From Verrucomicrobia bacterium UBA1629 (GTDB lineage Bacteria > Verrucomicrobiota > Kiritimatiellia > RFP12 > UBA1067): a stretch of 10,376 nt of DNA. The stretch covers positions 1-10,376 of the forward strand of contig DCMF01000016.1 in NCBI GenBank assembly GCA_002321305.1, written 5' to 3'. Positions 1 through 6,859 of this stretch are shown one piece after another; the stretch's first letter is position 1, and each line of letters starts with the position of its first letter. Both the position numbers and the translations under genes were made by a program. The notes beneath the pieces are model-generated. The model searched no databases. It saw only the letters and a program-made list of their open reading frames with translations, and was not told where the DNA came from.

Positions 1-54
1 ACCTACTGGCGCGAGCGATCCACGCTCAAGACGGCGGCGCGGACGGCGGCATGA
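1..54 (+). CDS. 3' end of an upstream gene (partial, unidentified)
   Basis: Frame 1 is open from the window edge to a TGA at 52-54. It reads TYWRERSTLKTAARTAA and stops. Its GC-rich third positions match the downstream genes, and the stop is followed by an abrupt change to AT-richer sequence holding a hairpin, as expected at a gene end. Only 17 residues are visible, so no family can be named. Frame 2 is also open here and continues to 385, but it runs straight through the inverted repeat and is less credible. This call rests on position and composition only. Confidence 0.4.
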   Translation, partial: TYWRERSTLKTAARTAA

Positions 55-97
55 GCAACTTCCACGGCCAATGTCACTTTCTTGTCATACACCCTAT

Positions 98-161
98 AGG
101 TATAATGTAGAACCAGTTCCTTCTCCACCGTTGAAGAAGGAACTGGTTCTACATTATACCT
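98..161. repeat. Perfect 27-bp inverted repeat with 10-nt loop
   Basis: The left arm (98-124) is exactly the reverse complement of the right arm (135-161), and the loop is CCACCGTTGA (125-134). Pairing breaks immediately outside at 97/162. Each arm contains GGTATAATG, so a TATAAT box reads inward on both strands, and each arm also contains a smaller near-palindrome, GAACCAGTTC. The patch is AT-richer than the GC-rich genes around it. It lies 43 nt after the upstream stop. It could be a transcription terminator, but only three T residues follow the stem, which is weak for an intrinsic terminator. It could instead be a dispersed palindromic element of REP or MITE type. The structure is certain; its role is not known. 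Confidence 0.9.
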
Positions 162-478
162 TTGTGGCCAAGAACGAAGTCTTGGGCAGATCAGACGAAT
201 CTTTGACGGCGGTTTCAGCCTCGGCGGCGCGTGCGGACCCTCGGCCGCGCACGGCGCGGGCTCGCGGCGGCGCTGTTTCGTGTCCGCACGACGGCCTCAC
301 ACGCCCGTGCGACGACACCGCCTATCTGCAGCCGACAGTCGCCCGGGAACGGACGCCTGCGGATGCGCGAATACCCACGTTTTAAAGGCCAAACGGGGCA
401 TCCGACGCCGAAAAAGCGCGAATCCCGCGCGGATTGTCTTTTTGCTTGCATCGTGATATTTTTGCTGAAAATAGACAG
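162..478. other. Intergenic stretch with no supported gene
   Basis: About 320 bp lie between the hairpin and the promoter. Open frames cross it only because GC-rich sequence has few stops, and none has a convincing ribosome binding site or recognisable product. Small structures are present: a 6-bp stem CGTGCG/CGCACG at 230-253, and nested short stems at 411-443, where AAAAAG at 411 can pair with CTTTTT ending at 443 around GCGCG/CGCGC. These are about what GC-rich sequence gives by chance. A small RNA or regulator binding site cannot be excluded. Confidence 0.5.
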
Positions 479-508
479 TTGTTGTCCGGCAGGTTCGTGT
501 GCTATAAT
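479..508 (+). promoter_or_regulatory. Sigma70-type promoter with extended -10 for the four-gene run
   Basis: A perfect TATAAT lies at 503-508, directly preceded by TGC (500-502), which makes an extended -10 (TGnTATAAT). A partial -35, TTGTTG, lies at 479-484 with an 18-bp spacer; an extended -10 tolerates a poor -35. Transcription should start near 514-516, giving a leader of about 60 nt before the ATG at 576. The leader contains GCCGAGG twice (520-526 and 533-539). This is the only strong promoter seen upstream of the operon, and no later promoter is needed because the genes are nearly contiguous. No operator or riboswitch was recognised. Confidence 0.7.
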
Positions 509-575
509 GATTCCATCGTGCCGAGGTGACGAGCCGAGGCCTCAAAGCAAACGAACAAAAACAGGTCTGTCCATC

Positions 576-3482
576 ATGAAGAAACCGATCATGAAACATC
601 CGTTGGTGAAACAAACGGCGAAAACCGCCAAGGGCTTCGCTCTCCTTGCAACCGCGCTCCTGTCCCCTGCGCTGACCGCGAAGGCCGACACCTACCAGTG
701 GACACGAACCTCGCAGGGCGGAACGTTCGCCGACACTGCCAATTGGAAGGACAGCAAGGTCCCCTCGAACGATACCGATGCCGAAATCAACCTCGCTTCG
801 GTGGAGGATACGGGCAAAGACATCGGCTACGCGGCGCTGCTCGGGCAGAACATGGGGCGGTACGTGCGGCAGGCGCTGACGCTGCCGGATAGTTGCTTGA
901 CGTTCAAGTCCGTCACCTCCAACATGCCGAACCAGAGCCTTGTCGTGAGCACAGGCGGCGCAACCGTCCGCGTCGCGTCGCCGGACGGGTTCACCGGGCT
1001 GTGGAGCCTTTACGCGAAGCAAGAGCCGTCCTTCGCCTTCTCGAACGACGGCACGGCGCGCCCGACCCTGCAGTACCTGCAGAACGGTCTGCGCACGGTC
1101 GTGAACACCGAGTCGGCGAAGACGAAGGCGGCGGTCGGGAGCCTCGTTTCGGGCGGCCTCTTCATGAAGAAGGGCGCGGGCGACCTGCAGCTCGTGAAGC
1201 CGAACGGGCTGGAATCGACGTGCGGTCTGCAGGAGGGCACGCTGACGCTGGGCCGCGCGGCGGCCGACGTCCCGACCGCGCCCGTCGACGGCGCGATCTG
1301 CCACCTGGACGCGTCCGACGCCGCGACGCTGACGGTTGACGAGAGCGGAAAGGTGACCGGCTGGACGGACCTCGCGAATGCAGAGCGCACGTTCGCGCAA
1401 ATTGCGGACGTCGCCGCCTACGGCGCGCCGAAATGCGTGACGGTCGGCGGCAAGACGCTTGTCGATTTCGGCGCGCAGGCGAAGTATCATGCGGGTACGG
1501 CCACCAAAACGGAACTCTCGTCCGCGCAGCAGCAGACGGATTTGGGCGCGGCGGCGATGCTCCAGGCGGAGTCCGGCAAGGGCGTCGGGGGCGTCAAGGA
1601 ACTCTTCATCGTGGCGGAAGTGACGACCGACTCCACGACGCCTGTCACGCTGGTCGGCGGGGAGTGGCAGTTCGGCTGGAGCCTCGGCACGGACGACGCG
1701 AGCGAGAGCTTTGCAAGCGGCACCATGGTCGATCCCGGCGTCGCGGCGGGAGACTGGCTGGTCAACGGCGCGGCGCGCAAGTCGTACAGCCGCCCCGAAA
1801 AGGGCCGTCTGCTCGTCTACTCCGTCAAGGGATGCTTCCCGCGCGGATTCAACTGCCTCGCGGGCTACTACCGCGGCAACGACACGGGCATTTACGGCGG
1901 CCTGCGGATCGGCGAGGTGCTGGCCTACGACAAGGAGCTGACGGACGACGAGCGGCTCGCGAATCACCGCTATCTCATGGGCAAGTGGCAGACCGGCAGC
2001 GCGCGCACCCTCTGGGACCTGGGGCGCGTGGCGTTGCGCGGCGCGGACACCGCCGTCAACGTGCCGGAAGGCGAGACGGCGCGTGTGCAGCGCGTGTTCG
2101 GGTCTTCGGATGAATGGGCTGGCAAGATCGAGAACAAGTATCCGCTGAACAAGACGGGCGACGGCGAGCTCGTCGTCGAGGAGGTCTATCCGTCCACGCT
2201 GCCGATTCACGTGAAGGGCGGCTCGATCGCCTTCACGTCCACCATCGACCGCGACGCGCTCGCGGACGACAAGCCGGCGGCCGGCGCGTACCTGCACCTC
2301 GACGCGACCCAGGAGAATACGCTGGTCTCCAACGGCGCGGGCGGCATCAAGCAGTGGAAGGACTGCAACGGCGGCACGACGGCGATGACGCTCATCGACG
2401 GCCGCGGGGCGCCGACGGTCGCTGACGCGCCGACTGCCGACGGGAGGACGGTCAAGGTTCTCGACTTCGGCGGCACGTACAAGAGCGGCGGTGCGGCCAT
2501 GTATCTGACGGACGGCGGAAGCGCGGCGACGCCGCTCTTCTACGACGTGTTCACGGTGTACAAACGACTCGACGAGAAGACCAGCAGCGGAATGGTCTTC
2601 AGCACGAAATCTGACGCCTGGTGGTTTGTCGGCGACAAGACCTGTCTCTTCAGTAAGGCAAATGCAGATGCGTCCGTCCAGGGCGCGGACTATGCCGTGA
2701 ACGGCCGCTTCGTCTGGGGCGACACCGGGATCAACGCGGGCGAAATCGCCGGCTTGAGCGTCTATTCCGTTCAGTTTGGCGAGAAGCCGGTTCCCGTGAA
2801 CGCGCTCGCCAACTGGATTGACAACGGCGGCGGCTGCCAGATCGCCGAACACATCTGCTACACGCGGCGCCTGACGGACGCCGAGCGTCTCCAGACGACT
2901 GCCTACCTCATGAAGAAGTGGGGACGCGGCGACCACCCGGACACGGCGGTCTCCGGCATCGGCCCGATCGACTTCGCGGCGGGCGTGACGCCGACCGTCG
3001 GCACGGATTCGCCGCGCACGGTCGCGTCCATCACGTCCGCCGATGCGGACGCCACGCTGGTCAAGACGGGCGCGGGCGCGCTGACGGTCGGCTCGCTCGC
3101 GAACATCGCGGCGGTCGACGTCCGGGGCGGCGCGCTGACCGTGACGGGCGAACAGAACCTGCGCCTCGACGCGCTGGCGATCCCCGCCTCGCAGTTCGCG
3201 GAGGACGCCGCGCCGCAGGTGAAGGTCAACGGCACGCTCTCGTTCGCGGCTAACGGCCGACTGGACGTCACGGTCGCGGAAGGCTCGGTCGTCTCCGGCG
3301 AGTGGAAGGTCGCGGAAGCCACCACGATCGATGCGGACACGGTCGCGAATCTCGCGTCGTGGACGGTGACGGCGCGGACGACGGCGGGCCAGAAGGCGCG
3401 CGGGGCGTTCGAGCTGGTCGTCAAGGGCGACGGCGTGTATGTGCGCCGCTGGCGCAAGGGCGCGCTGTTCGTCATCCGCTGA
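576..3482 (+). CDS. Secreted modular protein: two LamG-like modules between autotransporter-type beta-strand motifs
   Basis: The product has 968 aa. Start 576 is chosen because a classic Sec signal peptide follows at once: lysine-rich n-region, hydrophobic stretch GFALLATALL, and AKA cleavage after residue 37. The frame is open further upstream, but the promoter at 503-508 excludes those starts. A weak AGG (563-565) is the only Shine-Dalgarno candidate. The mature N-terminus has the W...FADTANW...P pattern of extracellular beta-rich proteins. Two homologous modules follow, at about 238-475 and 569-785. Both begin with HLDA and contain W-x-D, VxDFG or VLDFG, and L-x-VYSV, and both end LTD-x-ER...YLM-x-KW; they resemble LamG/concanavalin-type sandwiches. 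Motifs like the autotransporter-associated beta-strand repeat (K-x-G-x-G-x-L) occur at 196-226, 524-553 and 828-856. There is no catalytic signature, autotransporter barrel, LPXTG or PEP-CTERM tail. The likely role is substrate binding or surface structure. Export and module duplication are clear; function is inferred. Confidence 0.88.
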   Translation: MKKPIMKHPLVKQTAKTAKGFALLATALLSPALTAKADTYQWTRTSQGGTFADTANWKDSKVPSNDTDAEINLASVEDTGKDIGYAALLGQNMGRYVRQALTLPDSCLTFKSVTSNMPNQSLVVSTGGATVRVASPDGFTGLWSLYAKQEPSFAFSNDGTARPTLQYLQNGLRTVVNTESAKTKAAVGSLVSGGLFMKKGAGDLQLVKPNGLESTCGLQEGTLTLGRAAADVPTAPVDGAICHLDASDAATLTVDESGKVTGWTDLANAERTFAQIADVAAYGAPKCVTVGGKTLVDFGAQAKYHAGTATKTELSSAQQQTDLGAAAMLQAESGKGVGGVKELFIVAEVTTDSTTPVTLVGGEWQFGWSLGTDDASESFASGTMVDPGVAAGDWLVNGAARKSYSRPEKGRLLVYSVKGCFPRGFNCLAGYYRGNDTGIYGGLRIGEVLAYDKELTDDERLANHRYLMGKWQTGSARTLWDLGRVALRGADTAVNVPEGETARVQRVFGSSDEWAGKIENKYPLNKTGDGELVVEEVYPSTLPIHVKGGSIAFTSTIDRDALADDKPAAGAYLHLDATQENTLVSNGAGGIKQWKDCNGGTTAMTLIDGRGAPTVADAPTADGRTVKVLDFGGTYKSGGAAMYLTDGGSAATPLFYDVFTVYKRLDEKTSSGMVFSTKSDAWWFVGDKTCLFSKANADASVQGADYAVNGRFVWGDTGINAGEIAGLSVYSVQFGEKPVPVNALANWIDNGGGCQIAEHICYTRRLTDAERLQTTAYLMKKWGRGDHPDTAVSGIGPIDFAAGVTPTVGTDSPRTVASITSADADATLVKTGAGALTVGSLANIAAVDVRGGALTVTGEQNLRLDALAIPASQFAEDAAPQVKVNGTLSFAANGRLDVTVAEGSVVSGEWKVAEATTIDADTVANLASWTVTARTTAGQKARGAFELVVKGDGVYVRRWRKGALFVIR

Positions 3483-3484
3483 TC

Positions 3485-3493
3485 AGGGGGAGA
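3485..3493 (+). promoter_or_regulatory. Ribosome binding site deciding the start of the second operon gene
   Basis: AGGGGGAGA lies in the 16-bp gap after the TGA of the preceding gene (3480-3482), with its GGAGA core 5 nt before ATG 3499. An in-frame ATG also exists at 3439 inside the preceding gene, but only the 3499 start is well placed for this site, and it directly opens a signal peptide. Confidence 0.75.
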
Positions 3494-3498
3494 AGAGA

Positions 3499-6400
3499 AT
3501 GAGTCGATTCGGACGGGTTCTCGCCTGCGTCGGCGCGGCACTGTGTGCCGCGCCGCGCGCGCAGGCGGTCGTGCAGAAGTTCCCCGGCGCGGGCGCGTGG
3601 GCGAACGTCTCGGTTTCGCGTGACGAGGACTGGGTGCGGGTGAAGAGCGCGGCGGGCGAGACGCTGGCGCAGGTGACCGCCCTCGGCGGCGGCGGGCACT
3701 ACGGCGCCGTGCTGGTCGTCTCCAACACGGTGGACGCGCTCCACGTCGATCCGCGTCCGGCGTTTGCCGCCGGCGCGTCGCACATCAACATCTACCTCCG
3801 CGACCTCGATCCCGCGCCGCTGTCGGGGAACCGCTCGGTCGTCGCGAAGATCGCGTGGGAGGGCGCCCAGAACATGAAGATGCGCGACCTCCTGTTCGCG
3901 CGCCGTCCCGACGGCTCGGAGTGGCACGACGAGAAGCGCTTCGAGTCTGGCTGGCGCCGCAAGCGGGTGTCGGAGGCGGTCTTCAACGTGCCGGAGGCGA
4001 CGCGCGTCTTCCACCGCATCGACATCATGTCGCCCGGCAACGAGAAGGACGAGACTGGGCTGTTCAAGCTCTACGGCGTCGCGACGGGCGACTGGGCCGA
4101 CATCGGTTCGCGCCGTCCCGTCCGCGCGAACAAGCCGAAGCTCGTCTTCTCCGCCTCGTTCGACGACGGCTTCGCGGCGGAGCGCGCGGGCGGGGACGCC
4201 GCGCCCGTGAAGACGAACGGCGTCGAGCTGGTCGAGGGGCGGCGGGGGCGCGGTGTGCGGTTCAGCCGCGCCGCGCAGTCGGATCTCGCCTGGCGCGTCA
4301 AGGGGAACCTCGACCCGACGCACGGCACGGTGAGCTTCTGGCTCAAGCGGGAGAGCCCGGAGTCGGATGACTGGCGCACGCTCTTCTTCTGCCCCGGCGC
4401 GCAGAAGCGCGGCGGCGGCACGCTGAACTTCTGGTGCCTCGGCAAGGCGATCCGCCTCGACCGGCACGACCTCGACCGGTACGAGCAGTACGTCTACCCC
4501 AACTGGAAGGTGCTCGGCGACGGCTGGCATTACTACGCCGTCACGTGGGACGGCGAGCGGACGATCCTCTACATCGACGGCCGGCCGACGCCCCAGCACA
4601 TGGACGAGAAGCACAACGACGACTACTCGCCGATGCGCGCCGCGCTGAAAGCGGCCCGGCTCCTCGCGTTTGCGCGGGATCCGGATGCGTTCACGCTCTT
4701 CCATCTCGGCAGCCAGGACGGCAATTGGGCGCAGGACGGCGTGTTCGACGACTTCAGGATCTGGTCGGAGGCGCTGACGGCCGAGGAAGTGCGGCGGCTG
4801 GCGATCCGCGAAGGGGCCAATCCCGACCCGGAGCGCATCGCGGCGAACAAGGGGCCGAACCGGTACGAGGCGCCGGCCGGGAAGATCCCGGGGCGCCTGA
4901 CGAACCTCAAGCTCGTCCGGCGCATCCGTCCGGCGGTGGACCCGCTGGACGCCTCGCAGTTCGCGTCCGTCGGGCAGCTCGCCACCAACGAGCTGAACGG
5001 GGTTGCCTACCTTGAGACGGGGAAGCGTCCGAACGACCGGTTCGCCGTGCGGATGGCCCTGGACGTGCGCCAGCCGTTCTACGTGATCGAGGTCGACTAC
5101 CCGGACGACACCTACCGGGGGATGGAGTTCATCGTCCAGCGCACGCACGACACCTACGGCGACTACACGCTCGAGACGGGCGTCTTCTGCGGCGACGAGT
5201 ACCGTCCGAGCGGCAAGATGCGGACGGAGCAGTACGTCTACTGGACGAGCTCGCCGGACGTCGCCTTCATCGCGACGGCCATCACCGGCAACGCGCCGGC
5301 GGCGGTCGCCGAGATCCGCCTCTACGAGTCGCTGGACGGCCGGCTGCCGGCGGCCGTGCCGGAGGCGCCGTCCGCGCCGGGCGCGACGCTGCGCCGCTCG
5401 TTCGCGAACTACTGGGAAGACCCGGCCATCCTCTACGACTTCGGCACGAACTTCCGCATTCCCTCCACCTTCGGCGAGATGGTGGACCGCTACGCCGCCT
5501 ACATGAAGTACTGCGGCCAGGACATCCTCGCCTTCCCGGCGTGCTTCTACGGCGGGCGCATCGGCGAGAACGGGCTCTGGACGCGCGACCTGCCGGCGGG
5601 GCACCTAGAGGCGTTCATGGCGCGGTTCGACGACGAGGGGCTGTCGGTCGTGCCGACGATCAACCAGCAGATCATTCCGTTCCCGGACAGGCTCGTCACG
5701 CGGGAGACGATGGCGAACGGCGCGCTGCATCCGACCTCCATCTCGATCCATTCGACGGGACTGCCCAACTGGGGCGGGTGGCACGGCACGCCGCCGAACT
5801 TCAACATCGCGCATCCCGACACGCAGAAGGAGTTCCTGCGCATTGTGACGAACCTCGCTGAGGAGGGGAAGGGCCATCCGTCGTTCAAGGGCGTCGCGCT
5901 GCACCTGCCGACGCTGAACCCGATGTGGTTCGGGTCGATCGAGTCGGGGTACAACGACTACTGCATCGACGCCTTCGGGAAGGCGACGGGCGTCAAGGTC
6001 CCGGGCGACCGCAAGGATCCCCTGCGCGGCAAGGCGTATGCGGACTGGCTGAAGGCGAACGCCTACGACGCCTGGGTGGCGTGGCGGTGCGACGTCGTGG
6101 CCGACTTCTACGCCAAGCTCGCCACGGCGCTGTCCGGCGCGCGGCCCGACCTGCGGCTGTGGCTGAACCCCATTCCCGTGTGGAACGCCGCGCCCGAAAA
6201 CCTCGTTGATCCCGGCTATACGCGGAAGATCCTTCTGGAGGCGGGCTTCGACGCGGAGAAGATCGCGGCGAAGGTCCCGAACGCCGTCATCGGCCTGACG
6301 GGGCTGCCCGCCTGGTGGCGGCACGAGTCGCAGTACAACGCGCGTCTGCGCAACCTGCCGGACGGGGAGCGCGCGAAAGTCAGGGACTGGTCGGTCGCGC

Positions 6401-6858
6401 CCGAACGCTTCGCGCAGCTGCGGGACCTGCCGACGCCGTGGGCGCATTTCCACGACATCTACCACGAGACGGCCGTCGGCGGCGTGCGGACCGGCAAGGA
6501 CGTGCTGTCGAACGACTGGCTCGACGAGACGCGCTGGCGCGTCTCGACGCAGCATCCGGCGGGGGCCTGGGCGCTCGCGCCGTATGCCGCAGCGCTCGCG
6601 GGGGCGGACGCGCAGGCGCTGTCCTGCGGCGGCTTCCTCATCGGCACGCTCGGCATGGAGGCGTCCCTCGCCAGGTGGATGCGCGAATACCGCAAGCTGC
6701 CGGCCGTGAAGTTCTGCGACCTGCCGTCGCCGGAGGGGTGGGTCTTCCGCACGGCCGACTGCGACGGGCAGCGCTGGACCTACAAGCTGAAGACGGGCTA
6801 TCCGTACACGCTGCAGGTGACGTCCGAGCCGCTGGCCGGCGCCGGAAAGAAAGACTGA
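3499..6858 (+). CDS. Secreted LamG-domain protein with probable TIM-barrel glycoside hydrolase-like region
   Basis: The product has 1119 aa. It starts with a signal peptide (positive n-region, hydrophobic core, probable AQA cleavage after residue 23). Residues 24-211 form an unrecognised beta-rich region. Residues 212-439 are a LamG/concanavalin-like domain, opening with FSASFDDG, containing HGTVSFWLK, WHYYAVTWDG and LYIDG, and closing DDFRIWSEALTAEEVRRL. Residues 440-630 look like another beta-sandwich. About 635-1065 reads like a TIM barrel: YDFG (646-649), then DILAFPACFYGG, LSVVPTINQQ, a segment around HPSFKGVALHLP and LWLNPIPVWN. A short beta domain (about 1083-1119) ends it, an arrangement seen in several clan-A-like glycoside hydrolases. 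Possible catalytic acids are E815, D820 and E990 (in FHDIYHE), but no known family signature was matched. A glycosidase acting alongside the GH78 enzyme is the best guess; a non-catalytic carbohydrate-binding protein is the alternative. Confidence 0.85.
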   Translation: MSRFGRVLACVGAALCAAPRAQAVVQKFPGAGAWANVSVSRDEDWVRVKSAAGETLAQVTALGGGGHYGAVLVVSNTVDALHVDPRPAFAAGASHINIYLRDLDPAPLSGNRSVVAKIAWEGAQNMKMRDLLFARRPDGSEWHDEKRFESGWRRKRVSEAVFNVPEATRVFHRIDIMSPGNEKDETGLFKLYGVATGDWADIGSRRPVRANKPKLVFSASFDDGFAAERAGGDAAPVKTNGVELVEGRRGRGVRFSRAAQSDLAWRVKGNLDPTHGTVSFWLKRESPESDDWRTLFFCPGAQKRGGGTLNFWCLGKAIRLDRHDLDRYEQYVYPNWKVLGDGWHYYAVTWDGERTILYIDGRPTPQHMDEKHNDDYSPMRAALKAARLLAFARDPDAFTLFHLGSQDGNWAQDGVFDDFRIWSEALTAEEVRRLAIREGANPDPERIAANKGPNRYEAPAGKIPGRLTNLKLVRRIRPAVDPLDASQFASVGQLATNELNGVAYLETGKRPNDRFAVRMALDVRQPFYVIEVDYPDDTYRGMEFIVQRTHDTYGDYTLETGVFCGDEYRPSGKMRTEQYVYWTSSPDVAFIATAITGNAPAAVAEIRLYESLDGRLPAAVPEAPSAPGATLRRSFANYWEDPAILYDFGTNFRIPSTFGEMVDRYAAYMKYCGQDILAFPACFYGGRIGENGLWTRDLPAGHLEAFMARFDDEGLSVVPTINQQIIPFPDRLVTRETMANGALHPTSISIHSTGLPNWGGWHGTPPNFNIAHPDTQKEFLRIVTNLAEEGKGHPSFKGVALHLPTLNPMWFGSIESGYNDYCIDAFGKATGVKVPGDRKDPLRGKAYADWLKANAYDAWVAWRCDVVADFYAKLATALSGARPDLRLWLNPIPVWNAAPENLVDPGYTRKILLEAGFDAEKIAAKVPNAVIGLTGLPAWWRHESQYNARLRNLPDGERAKVRDWSVAPERFAQLRDLPTPWAHFHDIYHETAVGGVRTGKDVLSNDWLDETRWRVSTQHPAGAWALAPYAAALAGADAQALSCGGFLIGTLGMEASLARWMREYRKLPAVKFCDLPSPEGWVFRTADCDGQRWTYKLKTGYPYTLQVTSEPLAGAGKKD

Positions 6859-6859
6859 C

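Noticed and set aside
82..106. Promoter from TTGTCA (82-87) and TATAAT (101-106)
   Set aside because: The 13-bp spacer is too short, and the TATAAT is part of the perfect inverted repeat, which explains it without a promoter.
71..385. Open frame of 104 codons crossing the inverted repeat
   Set aside because: It translates through both hairpin arms, has no ribosome binding site, and its later part is Arg/Ala-rich as expected from non-coding GC-rich DNA.
411..443. Possible intrinsic terminator (AAAAAG/CTTTTT outer pairing with GC inner stem)
   Set aside because: The inner stem is only 5 bp with alternative pairings and the T-run is part of the stem, so it does not form a convincing terminator just upstream of the promoter.
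231..575. Upstream extension of the first large gene's frame
   Set aside because: The signal peptide begins at 576 and a strong promoter lies inside the extension at 479-508, so the upstream codons are not part of the protein.
297..2936. Very long antisense open frame (about 880 codons); similar ones at 3472-5604, 5605-7023 and 7271-9955
   Set aside because: These are Arg-rich shadows produced by the high third-position GC of the sense genes; none shows a recognisable domain or start signal.
3483..3498. Terminator or promoter between the first and second operon genes
   Set aside because: The gap is only 16 bp and is taken up by a strong ribosome binding site.
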